DNA of 64,000 nt from the NCBI RefSeq assembly GCF_002332255.1, contig NZ_NRGW01000001.1, positions 682,001 to 746,000 on the forward strand, in the 5' to 3' direction. This document shows, piece after piece, positions 1 through 9,399 of the stretch. The notes beneath the pieces were generated by a model that was not told where the DNA came from, made no database searches, and was given only the letters and a program-made list of their open reading frames with translations. Source of the DNA: Halomonas sp. JB37. Its GTDB lineage: Bacteria > Pseudomonadota > Gammaproteobacteria > Pseudomonadales > Halomonadaceae. The translations under genes were made by a program, and so were the position numbers. Every line of letters starts with the position of its first letter. Within the stretch, counting starts at the first letter, position 1.

Positions 1-2
1 AT

Positions 3-302
3 CAGTGGGGCGTTGGCCGTGCCTACAACCGTTTGGTCAAGCTGCGCTTTGATGAGGCGGGTATCGAGATTCCGTTCCCGCATACGACGCTCTACTTCGG
101 GCAAGATAAAACCGGCTCTGCGCCGCCCGCGAACTTACGGGTTATGCAGCAAGCCTTTACGATTGATGGTAGCCCCGCTGGGCAGCCTAAAACCGGTGAT
201 CTCTCCACGACGGATGACCGGTTTGACCCTCGCAGCCGTCAATCAGCCCCTGAAACGATTGAGCATGAAAAGCCTGACCATGATGATGTGGATGAAACCT
301 AA
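3..302 (+). CDS. MscS-family mechanosensitive channel, C-terminal end (partial)
   Basis: The frame is already open at the window edge and ends with TAA at 300-302, so only the last 99 codons are present. Visible residues such as VGRAYNRLVKLRFDEAGIEI followed by PFPHTTLYFGQ match the cytoplasmic alpha/beta domain that closes MscS-type small-conductance channels; the IPFPHTTLYFG stretch is typical of that family. After it comes a hydrophilic, acidic tail of about 60 residues ending DDVDET, longer than the tail of E. coli MscS. Such channels sit in the inner membrane and release solutes on osmotic downshock. The pore region lies outside the window, so the subfamily cannot be set. Confidence 0.75.
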   Translation, partial: QWGVGRAYNRLVKLRFDEAGIEIPFPHTTLYFGQDKTGSAPPANLRVMQQAFTIDGSPAGQPKTGDLSTTDDRFDPRSRQSAPETIEHEKPDHDDVDET

Positions 303-322
303 TCCGTTGTTATCTTAACTCT

Positions 323-352
323 CAGTGAGGCCGCCTACGGGCGGCCTCACTG
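323..352 (+). terminator. Hairpin terminator after the MscS gene
   Basis: Perfect 13-bp inverted repeat, CAGTGAGGCCGCC and its complement, around a TACG loop, 20 bases after the stop codon. The T-run after the stem is weak (CGTTATAG), so termination may be partial. The remaining 200 bases to the next gene hold no other gene. Confidence 0.7.
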
Positions 353-554
353 CGTTATAGTCAGCGTGCTTTCTTTGCTTGCGCTTCATTCCTTGGCCGC
401 GATTGTTTGCTTTGAGCGTTTCATCGACTGTCGCTTCATCCGACATGCATTCCAGTTTGGCATGCATTGAGCGTTTTTTTTCGTTTGTGATCTACCGCTT
501 GAATTTGCTTTGATAAGGGCATTAATCCTTGAATGACAGAGAGAAGCAACGGCG

Positions 555-1808
555 ATGGATCTTCCCCATGTAAGTGCCGCGTTGGGCGTACTACACCCTA
601 TTTGTATTGCTCGCGGACGAAATGCTGAGGTTTGGGATGAATCCGGCCTGCGCTATATCGATTTTATCGGTGGCATTGGCGTGCTTAATCTTGGTCATAG
701 CCATCCGGCCGTTGTTGATGCCGTTAAACATCAAGTAGAAACGTTGATGCACTCTGCGTTTAATGCCGTGCCTCATCGTGGCTATTTAGCAGTAGCGGAA
801 GCATTAAATCAGTTTGTCCCGGTTTCTTACCCGCTTTCCTGCATGCTGACCAATAGCGGTGCAGAAGCCACTGAAAACGCGCTAAAAGTTGCCCGAGGCG
901 TTACCGGCCGACAGGCGGTTATCGCCTTTGATGACGCCTTTCATGGTCGTACGCTGGCTGCTTTGAACCTGAATGGCAAGGTTAAACCTTATAAATCTGG
1001 ACTTGGCGCCTTACCCGGCCCGGTCTATCACCTGCCGTTTCCAAGTCGCGATAGTGGTGTGACTGCCGAGCAGTCGCTGGCCGCGCTGGAGCGCATATTC
1101 GAGGTTGAAATACCTGCCGATGAAGTGGCCTGCATCATTGTTGAGCCCATTCAAGGCGAGGGCGGTTTCCGTTTGCTCTGCCCGCAGTTTGCTCAAGCCA
1201 TGCGCGATATTTGTAATCAGCACAACATCTTATTGATTTTCGATGAAATTCAGTCTGGTTTTGGGCGTAGCGGTAAACGCTTTGGTTTCACGCATGTGGG
1301 CGTTGAGCCTGATCTGATCTTAATAGGTAAAAGCATCGCCTCTGGGCTGCCGCTGGCCGCTGTCGTAGGACGGGCCGAATTGATGGATGCGTTACCCAAA
1401 GGCGCTTTGGGAGGAACATACTCCGGTAACGCTGTGGCATGCGCAGCAGCATTGGCCGTGATGGACGTTATGCAAGAAGCCACTTTGGCAGAGTGGGGTG
1501 CACGTCAAGAAACGCTAATGGTGGAGGCCTACCAAGCATGGCAATCAAGCGGGCGCTTTCCTATGCTGGGGGTCATGACCGGCGTTGGCTCAATGCGTGG
1601 CATCGTCTTTAACGATACACCAAATGCCAGCGGAGCTGAGCATTTGGCAGCGCTACTAACAGCAGGACGCAGGGCCGGTATTCTGCTGATGCCGAGCGGG
1701 CGAAAACGCAATATTCTGCGCTTATTGCCGCCCCTCACCACTGAGCCGGAAATCTTAAAAGAAGGCTTAAATCTTATTGAGCAAGCGCTGGAAACGCTAA
1801 GCGCATGA
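555..1808 (+). CDS. Class III aminotransferase, probable L-2-aminoadipate aminotransferase
   Basis: 417-residue PLP enzyme of the GabT/PuuE class III fold. The PLP-binding Asp is D230 in LIFDEIQSGFGR and the Schiff-base Lys is K259 in LILIGKSIASGLP; the GGTYSGNAVACAAAL stretch is also typical. By sequence alone it would be called 4-aminobutyrate aminotransferase. Its stop overlaps the start of a YdiJ-like dehydrogenase (ATGA), and HglS follows. In Pseudomonas putida lysine catabolism a class III enzyme of this type (PP_4108) converts L-2-aminoadipate to 2-oxoadipate, the HglS substrate. From that context I infer the same reaction, with 2-oxoglutarate as likely amino acceptor. The start is ATG 555 with a GAGAG-type site upstream. 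GABA or another omega-amino acid remains possible. Confidence 0.8.
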   Translation: MDLPHVSAALGVLHPICIARGRNAEVWDESGLRYIDFIGGIGVLNLGHSHPAVVDAVKHQVETLMHSAFNAVPHRGYLAVAEALNQFVPVSYPLSCMLTNSGAEATENALKVARGVTGRQAVIAFDDAFHGRTLAALNLNGKVKPYKSGLGALPGPVYHLPFPSRDSGVTAEQSLAALERIFEVEIPADEVACIIVEPIQGEGGFRLLCPQFAQAMRDICNQHNILLIFDEIQSGFGRSGKRFGFTHVGVEPDLILIGKSIASGLPLAAVVGRAELMDALPKGALGGTYSGNAVACAAALAVMDVMQEATLAEWGARQETLMVEAYQAWQSSGRFPMLGVMTGVGSMRGIVFNDTPNASGAEHLAALLTAGRRAGILLMPSGRKRNILRLLPPLTTEPEILKEGLNLIEQALETLSA

Positions 1809-4800
1809 TTGCAGCAGAAGCCGGTGAACGTATTAATGCGTTATACGCACGCTTTTTACAAGCGCTCAGAATACGCGGCTTCGACGGCGAAATTGCCCCT
1901 GACTATGCCAGCCGCACGGTGCTGTCCACCGATAATTCGATTTACCAGCGTCTGCCTCAGGCGGTGGTGTTTCCCCGTCATTCACAAGATCTTGAGCGCT
2001 TGACCAAGTTAGCCGCTGAAATGCTTTACCGCGAGGTGGTGTTAACGCCCCGCGGCGGCGGCACCGGTACCAACGGCCAATCGCTGACCGATGGTATCGT
2101 GGTGGATGTCTCCCGACATATGAATCAAATCCTGGAGATTGACGTAGAGCGCCGACAGGTACGGGTGCAAGCCGGCGTGGTCAAAGACCAGTTGAATGTG
2201 GCACTCAAGCCTCACGGGCTTTTTTTTGCGCCAGAGCTTTCGACCTCAAACCGGGCAACGATCGGCGGCATGATCTCAACCGATGCCAGCGGGCAGGGTA
2301 GCTGCACCTACGGCAAGACCCGCGATCATGTGCTGGCACTGGATACCGTGCTGCTGGGCGGCCATCACTTGCATAGCCATGTGCTTAGTGCCGACGATGA
2401 ACATCAAGCCTGCCAGCAGGCAGGAATTCTGGGGGAGGTGCACCGGACGTCCGCGTTGATTATCGATCAGCAGCGGTCCTTGATTGAGGCGACGTTTCCA
2501 CCGCTGAATCGCTGTCTGACCGGTTATGACCTTGCGCACCTACGCGATGATCAGGGTCAGCTTAACTTGAACAGCGTGCTGTGCGGCTCTGAAGGCTCGC
2601 TGGGCTTTGTTAACGAAGCCGTGCTCAACGTGCTGCCTATCCCCAGCCACGTGACGTTGATCAATATACGTTACGCCGGCTTTATGGATGCCCTGTGTGA
2701 TGCTAAGGCGCTCATGGCTTCGACGACGCCTGGACGCATGGCAATTCAGCCTATCTCGATTGAGACAATCGACGATACGGTGCTCCAACTGGCTATGGCG
2801 GATTTTGTTTGGGACAGCGTGGCTGAATTTTTCCCTGATCCCGGCGACATGCCGGTTCGGGGTATTAATCTGGTTGAGTTCAGCGATGATGATCCGCAAG
2901 TTTTGGCCGAGCGGGTCGCCGCTTTTATACGCTATTTAGAGCAGGACGAGACAGTCGTGCGGCTGGGCTATAGCTTGGCCGAAGGCCGTGAGCAGATCAG
3001 TGCCGTCTATGGAATGCGAAAACGTGCGGTGGGCCTGCTGGGTAATGTGCAAGGTGAAAGACGACCACTACCTTTTGTGGAAGATACTGCCGTACCGCCT
3101 GAGTACTTAGCGGACTATATTGGTGAATTTCGCGCGGCGCTGGATGCCCGTGGACTTGCTTATGGAATGTTCGGCCACGTCGATGCTGGTGTACTCCATG
3201 TGCGCCCAGCGCTGGATATGAAAGACCCCGCCCAGGAAGCGTTGATTCGAGAGATTTCCGATGAGGTCGCCGTGCTAACGCAAAAGTACGGCGGGTTGCT
3301 GTGGGGCGAACACGGCAAGGGTGTGCGCTCTGAGTATGCGCCAGCCTTCTTCGGTGCGCTGTATCCGAGCTTGCAGCACCTCAAAGCCGCCTTTGATCCA
3401 CACAACCAGTTAAACCCCGGTAAGATTGCTTCTCCACGTGCTTTTTCCTCCGTGCTGACAGTTAGCCCCAAGCCTGCCCTCATTGCTACAACTCGCGACC
3501 CCAATTTGCTCACGATTGACGGCGTCATTACGCGAGGCCAGCTGGATCGTACGATTGACGAGCGCGCTTGGCAGGCTTACGACGCTGCGGTGTATTGCAA
3601 TGGTAATGGCGCTTGCTACAACTATGATCTTGATGACCCCATGTGCCCTTCGTGGAAAGCCACGCGCGACCGTGTTCACTCGCCTAAAGGACGCGCGAGC
3701 CTAATGCGAGAATGGCTACGTTTACAGTCGCAGGCTGGCGTTGACGTGGTTGAAGAATCTCGCCAGATTAGTGATCAGCGATTGGATGGCGCGCTAAAGC
3801 GCTTCCCTCAGCGGGTTATCAATACGCTTAGCCGTCAGCGGCACCACGACTACTCCCACGAGGTGTACGATGCCATGGCAGGCTGTCTGGCGTGCAAATC
3901 CTGCGCCGGCCAGTGCCCAGTCAAGGTCAACGTGCCGCAGTTTCGGTCGCAGTTTCTGGAGGTGTATCACGGTCGTTATCTACGTCCGCTCCGCGATTAC
4001 TTAATTGGCAATACCGAGCAAATGCTGCCGATGCTTGCCCGGGCAGCCCCGTTATATAACGCGTTGATGCGCCAGCGCTGGCTTGAGCGACTGATGCGCC
4101 GAACGCTGGGAGTGAGCGACTCTCCGCAACTTTCTCGCGGCAGTGTTAAAAAGCAGTTACGCGCCTGGGGAGTGGCGGCTGCTACGCCCACCTCGCTTAG
4201 CCTACTAACCGAAGCGCAGCGCGCAAATAGTGTGATCCTAGTGCAGGATGCGTTCACCACACACTTTGAAGTCAAGCTGGTGATGGACGTGGTGGAGTTG
4301 CTAACACGACTCGAATTGCGAGTATTTGTAGTGCCCTATGCTGCTAATGGAAAACCGCAACACGTACAGGGCTTTCTAGGTGCCTTCAAACGTACGGCAG
4401 AAAAGCAGGCTAAGCGGCTGCGGATGCTGGCTGAGTTTGGGGTGCCGATAGTAGGAATCGACCCAGCCATGACGCTGACCTACCGGCAAGAGTATGTAAA
4501 AGCGCTAGGCCCGCAGGCTGCCCCGGACGTCGGCCTGCTTCAGGAGTGGCTAGTCGCACGGCTTGATAGCCTAGCTTTGCCCTTGCGCCCACTCACCCAT
4601 CCTGGTTTTAAGCTATTGTCCCACTGCACGGAAAAAACCAATGTCCCGGGCAGTCCCAAAGCATGGCAGCAGGTATTTGAGGCCTTTGGCCTGCAGCTTG
4701 CACTAATCAATACCGGCTGTTGCGGCATGTCGGGCACCTACGGACATGAAACCCGCAACGTGGCCACGTCGAAAACGATTTACGCCCAATCCTGGCAGCC

Positions 4801-4951
4801 TCAAGTGGAGGCTAACGATAGCGTGAATACATTGCTGGCCACCGGGTACTCCTGTCGCAGCCAGGTAAAACGGTTTTCAGATCATATATTGCAGCATCCC
4901 CTTCAAGCGCTGTTAGCGCAACTGAAGGCGAGCACTCCCTTTTCACCGTAA
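1805..4951 (+). CDS. ydiJ: YdiJ-type FAD/4Fe-4S oxidoreductase, probable D-2-hydroxyglutarate dehydrogenase
   Basis: 1048 residues, close to E. coli YdiJ (about 1018). Order of domains: FAD_binding_4 (about 50-190, TPRGGGTGTNGQSL), FAD-oxidase C-terminal domain (about 280-540, with the GEHGKGVRSEY and NPGKI motifs), two cysteine clusters for Fe-S (about 598-615 and CLACKSCAGQCP near 693-704), and a CCG-like heterodisulfide-reductase domain (SHCTEKT near 940, TGCCGMSGTYGHE near 970). YdiJ and its P. putida homologue PP_4493 are linked to D-2-hydroxyglutarate oxidation to 2-oxoglutarate, passing electrons to the respiratory chain. Position between the aminotransferase (4-bp overlap) and HglS fits that role: it removes the HglS product. 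Substrate is inferred from context. Confidence 0.85.
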   Translation: MIAAEAGERINALYARFLQALRIRGFDGEIAPDYASRTVLSTDNSIYQRLPQAVVFPRHSQDLERLTKLAAEMLYREVVLTPRGGGTGTNGQSLTDGIVVDVSRHMNQILEIDVERRQVRVQAGVVKDQLNVALKPHGLFFAPELSTSNRATIGGMISTDASGQGSCTYGKTRDHVLALDTVLLGGHHLHSHVLSADDEHQACQQAGILGEVHRTSALIIDQQRSLIEATFPPLNRCLTGYDLAHLRDDQGQLNLNSVLCGSEGSLGFVNEAVLNVLPIPSHVTLINIRYAGFMDALCDAKALMASTTPGRMAIQPISIETIDDTVLQLAMADFVWDSVAEFFPDPGDMPVRGINLVEFSDDDPQVLAERVAAFIRYLEQDETVVRLGYSLAEGREQISAVYGMRKRAVGLLGNVQGERRPLPFVEDTAVPPEYLADYIGEFRAALDARGLAYGMFGHVDAGVLHVRPALDMKDPAQEALIREISDEVAVLTQKYGGLLWGEHGKGVRSEYAPAFFGALYPSLQHLKAAFDPHNQLNPGKIASPRAFSSVLTVSPKPALIATTRDPNLLTIDGVITRGQLDRTIDERAWQAYDAAVYCNGNGACYNYDLDDPMCPSWKATRDRVHSPKGRASLMREWLRLQSQAGVDVVEESRQISDQRLDGALKRFPQRVINTLSRQRHHDYSHEVYDAMAGCLACKSCAGQCPVKVNVPQFRSQFLEVYHGRYLRPLRDYLIGNTEQMLPMLARAAPLYNALMRQRWLERLMRRTLGVSDSPQLSRGSVKKQLRAWGVAAATPTSLSLLTEAQRANSVILVQDAFTTHFEVKLVMDVVELLTRLELRVFVVPYAANGKPQHVQGFLGAFKRTAEKQAKRLRMLAEFGVPIVGIDPAMTLTYRQEYVKALGPQAAPDVGLLQEWLVARLDSLALPLRPLTHPGFKLLSHCTEKTNVPGSPKAWQQVFEAFGLQLALINTGCCGMSGTYGHETRNVATSKTIYAQSWQPQVEANDSVNTLLATGYSCRSQVKRFSDHILQHPLQALLAQLKASTPFSP

Positions 4952-4974
4952 CAATACACATAGAGAGCCGTGAA

Positions 4975-6336
4975 ATGACTCAGACCCCTTTTTTAGCCAC
5001 CAATGACGTGCGCGACCGTTTCTCCACTGCCATGTCAGCGATGTACCAAAAGGAAGTGCCCCAGTACGGCACGCTGTTGGAACTGGTGGAGCAGGTTAAC
5101 CAAGAGACGCTGAATCAGCAGCCTGAGCTGCGCCGCCGCTTGGAAGCCCAGGGAGAGCTGGCGCGACTGAGCGTAGAGCGCCACGGGGCAATTCGCGTAG
5201 GTTCCGCCGATGAATTATCCATGTTGCGCCGCCTGTTTGCGGTGATGGGGATGTACCCAGTCGGCTATTATGATTTGTCCGCAGCGGGCGTGCCGGTACA
5301 CTCGACGGCTTTTCGCCCTATCGAAGATGAGGCGCTGGCGTGCAATCCTTTTCGCGTGTTTACCTCGCTGCTGCGCCTAGAGCTTATTGAAAGCGAGACG
5401 CTGCGCCAGCGTGCTGAAGAGATTCTGACTAAGCGGGATATTTTCACACCTAAAGCGCGCGATTTGATCAAGCGCTTTGAGACGCAAGGCGGATTAACCA
5501 GCGACGAGGCCGATCAGTTTGTTAATGAAGCCCTAGAAACGTTCCGCTGGCACCAGGATGCCACGGTAGATCTAGACACCTACCAGGCGCTGCATGACGA
5601 GCACCGTCTCATTGCCGATGTAGTGTGTTTTCGTGGCCCGCACATCAACCATTTAACGCCGCGTACCCTGGATATTGACGAAGCTCAGCGCCGTATGCCG
5701 AGCGTCGGCATGAATCCTAAAGCCGTGATCGAAGGCCCGCCGCGTCGTGAAAGCCCCATCTTGCTGCGGCAAACGAGTTTTAAAGCGTTAGAAGAATCTA
5801 TTCGCTTTGCTGGGGATGCTCAGGGTACGCATACCGCGCGATTTGGCGAGATCGAGCAGCGAGGCATGGCGCTTACGCCTAAAGGTCGTGCGCTTTACGA
5901 TCAGCTGTTAAATGAAGGCCGTAAGCAGACGGCAGGGCTGGATAACGATGCCCACCAAGCGGTGATGGATAAAGTATTTACAGCGCTGCCTGACAGTGAT
6001 GAAGCGATGCGCCGCGAAGGACTCGCCTACTTCCACTACCACCTCACCGCTGCCGGAAAAGCCGCGACAGGCAATACCAATAGCGATATGGATGCCCTGA
6101 TAGCACAAGGATTGGTAGAGGCCCAGCCCATTACCTATGAAGACTTTTTACCGGTCAGCGCGGCGGGTATTTTTCAATCCAATTTGGGCGGCAACGCCAG
6201 CGATGCCTATGCTGGCAACGCCAATAGAGAGGCATTTGAAGAAGCATTAGGGGCGCCGGTGACGGATGAGCTGGCGCTTTATGCCGAGCGGGAGCAGGCC
6301 TCTCTGCAGCGCATATTGGCAGCGCTAGCGGGCTAA
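4975..6336 (+). CDS. hglS: 2-oxoadipate dioxygenase/decarboxylase (HglS, DUF1338)
   Basis: 453-residue DUF1338/YdcJ protein. HglS is an Fe(II) enzyme of vicinal-oxygen-chelate-like fold that converts 2-oxoadipate plus O2 into D-2-hydroxyglutarate and CO2 in D-lysine catabolism. The metal ligands known in the P. putida enzyme (H70, H226, E294) are all present here at the same positions: SVERHGAIRVGS (H70, with R74), FRGPHINHLTP (H226) and ARFGEIEQRG (E294). It starts 23 bases after the dehydrogenase stop, behind an AGAGAG-type site, so it is the third gene of one operon. A hairpin at 6365-6393 ends the unit. Confidence in family is high. Reaction is by family knowledge plus operon logic. Confidence 0.9.
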   Translation: MTQTPFLATNDVRDRFSTAMSAMYQKEVPQYGTLLELVEQVNQETLNQQPELRRRLEAQGELARLSVERHGAIRVGSADELSMLRRLFAVMGMYPVGYYDLSAAGVPVHSTAFRPIEDEALACNPFRVFTSLLRLELIESETLRQRAEEILTKRDIFTPKARDLIKRFETQGGLTSDEADQFVNEALETFRWHQDATVDLDTYQALHDEHRLIADVVCFRGPHINHLTPRTLDIDEAQRRMPSVGMNPKAVIEGPPRRESPILLRQTSFKALEESIRFAGDAQGTHTARFGEIEQRGMALTPKGRALYDQLLNEGRKQTAGLDNDAHQAVMDKVFTALPDSDEAMRREGLAYFHYHLTAAGKAATGNTNSDMDALIAQGLVEAQPITYEDFLPVSAAGIFQSNLGGNASDAYAGNANREAFEEALGAPVTDELALYAEREQASLQRILAALAG

Positions 6337-6364
6337 TTCACTTTGCCTTGATGATGGGACATCC

Positions 6365-6393
6365 CTTAGGCTGCCTTAAACGGGCGGCCTGAG
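6365..6393. terminator. Bidirectional hairpin between convergent hglS and the LysR gene
   Basis: 11-bp stem CTTAGGCTGCC / GGCGGCCTGAG with two G-T wobbles and a 7-base loop, placed in the 61-base gap between two converging genes. No long T-run. Confidence 0.55.
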
Positions 6394-6397
6394 TTGT

Positions 6398-7312
6398 CTA
6401 TAAACGGCTCTCAATGGCTGTGGTCACAGCGGCACTTGCCGTTAGGTGTTCGACAAACCGGCGAACTTTAGCCAGCTCGCCTAAGTGCTCGGGGTAGACC
6501 AAGTAATACGCGCTTTCGCTATGCAAACGATGCGGCCAGGCCAGTATAAGCCGGTTGGCGGCCAGCTCTTCATCTACCACAAAGTGTGGTACCAACGCGA
6601 CGCCACCCCCGGCCATGGCGGTACGCACCAGCATCGGGAAAGTTTCAAAGCGGGTGCCATGATAGCTGCGGTCAGTGGCAATCTCCTGGCCCGCAAACCA
6701 GTGGTGCCAGGCATCAGGGCGAGTGGAAAGGTGCAATAGCGGCAGTTGAGCTAAGTCGTTGGCAGCCTCAACGGGATGCTGCGCCAGCAGAGTAGGAGCG
6801 GCAACGGCGACCATCTCTTCATCTACCAGTTTATGGCAGGCAAGATTAGGCCAGCTGCCGTGACCGTAAAACAGCGCGATATCGATATCTTGCTGCTCTA
6901 GATCAAAGTCCTCCACGCGGTCATGAAACTCCAAACTAATACCCGGGTTCGCGGCTAAAAAGGCCGGTAGCTTGTCGGCTAGCCAGCGGCTGCCAAAGCT
7001 TGGCAGCGTGGCGACTTTGAGTACCTCACTATTGCCACTGTAGGTCATGATGGTATGGGTCGACATCTCAAGCTGAGCAAGCACTTTGCGTACGTCGCTC
7101 AGAAAGATAGCGCCTTCTGGAGTGAGCAAAAGGCTGCGCCTGACGCGACGGAATAGCTTATGTTGCAGAATCGACTCAAGATGCGCGACCTGCTTGCTTA
7201 CCGCGCTTTGCGTAAGGCTCAGCTCATCGGCTGCCCGGGTAAAACTCATATGACGCGCCGCAGCCTCAAAGCACTGCATAGCGGCGGTTGAAGGAAGATT
7301 ACGTGATGCCAA
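6398..7312 (-). CDS. LysR-family transcriptional regulator (GcvA-like)
   Basis: LysR protein with an N-terminal winged helix (LPSTAAMQCFEAAARHMSFT then RAADELSLTQSAVSKQVAHLE) and a two-lobed effector domain. I prefer a TTG start at 7312: it has AGGAG eight bases upstream and gives the usual six-residue lead before the first helix (304 aa). A start at ATG 7390 (330 aa) would overlap the permease stop by ATGA, but would translate through the hairpin at 7340-7365 and add 26 residues not typical of the family. It is transcribed in line with the TAXI-TRAP genes and converges on the aminoadipate operon, so either may be its target. No autoregulatory divergent gene is present, which is atypical for LysR genes. 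Confidence 0.85.
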   Translation of the reverse strand: MASRNLPSTAAMQCFEAAARHMSFTRAADELSLTQSAVSKQVAHLESILQHKLFRRVRRSLLLTPEGAIFLSDVRKVLAQLEMSTHTIMTYSGNSEVLKVATLPSFGSRWLADKLPAFLAANPGISLEFHDRVEDFDLEQQDIDIALFYGHGSWPNLACHKLVDEEMVAVAAPTLLAQHPVEAANDLAQLPLLHLSTRPDAWHHWFAGQEIATDRSYHGTRFETFPMLVRTAMAGGGVALVPHFVVDEELAANRLILAWPHRLHSESAYYLVYPEHLGELAKVRRFVEHLTASAAVTTAIESRL

Positions 7313-7339
7313 GCGAGGAGCTCCTGATAACCTATGAAC

Positions 7340-7365
7340 CGCCCCAGTGCCTGAGCACCGGGGCG
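7340..7365 (-). terminator. Hairpin between TRAP permease and LysR gene
   Basis: CGCCCCAGTGC / GCACCGGGGCG around a CTGA loop, ten pairs with one A-C mismatch. No U-run follows. It argues for a true intergenic space here and so for the later LysR start; it may reduce read-through into the regulator. Confidence 0.5.
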
Positions 7366-7386
7366 ATGTAATGAGTTGATCATAGC

Positions 7387-9344
7387 TCATGAAGCGAGCG
7401 GCTTCGCGTCCTGAAAAGCATCCGGGCGGCGCGACTGCCACCAGCCAACTGCCGCCATGGCTATCAATCCCAGGCCGCTGGTCAATAGCTCAGGAACAAC
7501 CATCGCAAGTCCTGCGGCCAAGATTACCAAGCGCTCCCAGAAGTGAGAGTCACGCACAAAGTAGCCGAGCAATGCGCTGCTCACGCCCATAATCCCCAGC
7601 AGCGAGAATCCCAGCGCGGTGATTAACCCCAGAGGAGTGGGGTCGACCATTACCAGCATCGGATTGTAAATAAACGCATAAGGAATAATGAAGGCACCAA
7701 TGGCCAGCTTAACCGCGGTAAAGCCGGTTTTCATCGGGTTCGCCTGGGCGATACCGGCACCGGCAAAGGCGGCTAGGCAAACGGGCGGCGTAATATCGGC
7801 AATGATGCCGAAATAGAATACAAACAGATGAACGGCCATCGGCGGCAGGCCGAATTCATTGATTAGCGCTGGTGCGGCAATCGTCGCTGTTACCACATAG
7901 TTGGCGGTTGTTGGCAATCCCATGCCCAGCACAATGCAGGCAATCATTGTGAACAGTAGTGCCAGTATTAACACGCCATCGGCCAGGCTAATGATACCGG
8001 CAGCAAATTTCGAGCCCATACCGGTCATACCGACAACACCCGCAATAATGCCCGCACAGGCCACTGCCGCAATGACTGGCAAGGCTACCCGAGCACCTTG
8101 CTCAAAAATATTGAGTATGTCTTTGAGCGATGGACGAGTCTCTTTACGCACCAAGCTTACGGCAAAAGCACAGCCGATCCCCAAGAGGGCGGCACGCTGA
8201 GCCGTGAACCCGACGCTGATCGTGGTAATGATGACCAGCAGTGGCAGCAGCATGTAGCCTTTTTCTAACAGCAGTTTACGTTTGCTAGGCAACTGGTCTT
8301 TAGGAAGGCCCAGAATACGATGACGCTTGGCTTCAAAATGGACGCCAATAAAAATACTGGCGAAATAGAGAATCGCAGGGATAAGTGCGGCGAACATGAT
8401 CTCGCGATACGAGACGCCCACGTACTCCACCATGATAAACGCAGCTGCCCCCATCAGTGGCGGCATAATTTGTCCGCCCGTAGATGCGGAGGCCTCAATG
8501 GCACCAGCGACTTCGGGCTTGAAGCGTGCATTCTTCATCATAGGAATGGTGAACGAGCCAGAGGCCACTGTATTGCCAATAGAACTGCCTGAAATCATAC
8601 CCTGTAAAGAGCTTGCCATAACCGCCGCCTTGCCCGCACCGCCAGTAAAGCGTCCAGTAACGGCAAAGGCTAAATCATTAAAGAAGCGGCCAACGCCGGT
8701 GTGCATAAGCACAACGCCGAAGAACAAAAATAGGAAGATAAAGCGCGCCGATATTTGCAGAGGTGTACCAAACACGCCGCTTTCTCTAAACCATAAATAC
8801 GGTGAGACTTGCTCAAGCGAAAAGCCTGGATGAGACAGTAAGGGGCTGGGTATTAGATTACCAAACAGCGCATAAGCAATGGCTAAGGCCGCCATAATTA
8901 CGATGGGCATACCCACCGTACGGCGCGTTGCTTCTAGAACAAACAGTACCCCGAGTACGGCGATAACGAGGTCAAACGTGGAGTAGCCGGTAATGCGGGC
9001 ACGTAGCACTTCTTCATAAAAGATAATTTTATAATAGGCAGCGAACGTTGCCGTGAAGGCCAGCACGATGTCGTACCAAGGAACGCCCTGGCGGGGGCCT
9101 GCGCCGCGAGTAGCCGGGAAGATAATAAATATCATCCCTAGCGCCATGCCTAAGTGAACGGCGCCCTGCTGTTGTGAGGGTAGCGTACCGAAGTAAGCGG
9201 TGTAGAGATGGAAGCAGGTAAGTGACACGCCCATTAACGTGATGAGCCATGCCCATTTGCCTAATTGTAATGGCGAGCGAACCTGAGACTCGCGGTCATA
9301 TTTCTCTAAGAGAGCTGCTTCATCAGATGTTTTTTTTTATCCAC
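7387..9344 (-). CDS. TRAP transporter fused permease (DctQM type, TAXI partner), out-of-frame start
   Basis: Large membrane protein of the fused 4TM-12TM TRAP family that works with TAXI binding proteins. The segment GRFTGGAGKAAVMASSLQGM followed by ISGSSIGNTVASGSFTIP is a family hallmark of the DctM part. The first ATG in frame is 9234, giving 615 residues that begin inside the DctQ part. Upstream the same frame encodes further family-like sequence (DEAALLEKYDRESQVRS, then LQLGKWAWLITL) with no usable start, until a TAA formed in an A9 run. A GTG at 9344 with GAGG seven bases upstream is one base out of frame: ten instead of nine A would join it exactly. Either the base is missing from the read, or slippage or a mutation is involved. 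I list the full span. Confidence 0.75.
9330..9338 (-). repeat. A9 homopolymer at the start of the TRAP permease gene
   Basis: Nine A on the coding (minus) strand, two codons after the GTG at 9344. With nine A the GTG frame meets TAG after 12 codons. With ten A it runs into the 615-residue permease frame. This is a candidate phase-variable or slippage tract, or a sequencing length error. Confidence 0.7.
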
Positions 9345-9399
9345 GGTTAAGCCTCATGCGGATGACGCCGCTGGTTTACCCAGCGGCGATAAGGAGTTG

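Noticed and set aside
555-1808. Simple call as GABA aminotransferase
   Set aside because: No succinate-semialdehyde dehydrogenase nearby; overlap with the YdiJ and HglS genes points to aminoadipate.
7313-7390. LysR start at ATG 7390 overlapping the permease stop
   Set aside because: Possible, but it adds 26 atypical residues and covers a hairpin; TTG 7312 has AGGAG in place. Kept as an alternative in the entry.
8396-8833. 145-codon open frame on the plus strand inside the TRAP permease gene
   Set aside because: Antisense to a clear membrane protein; proline/alanine-rich composition is the mirror of helix codons, with no family look.
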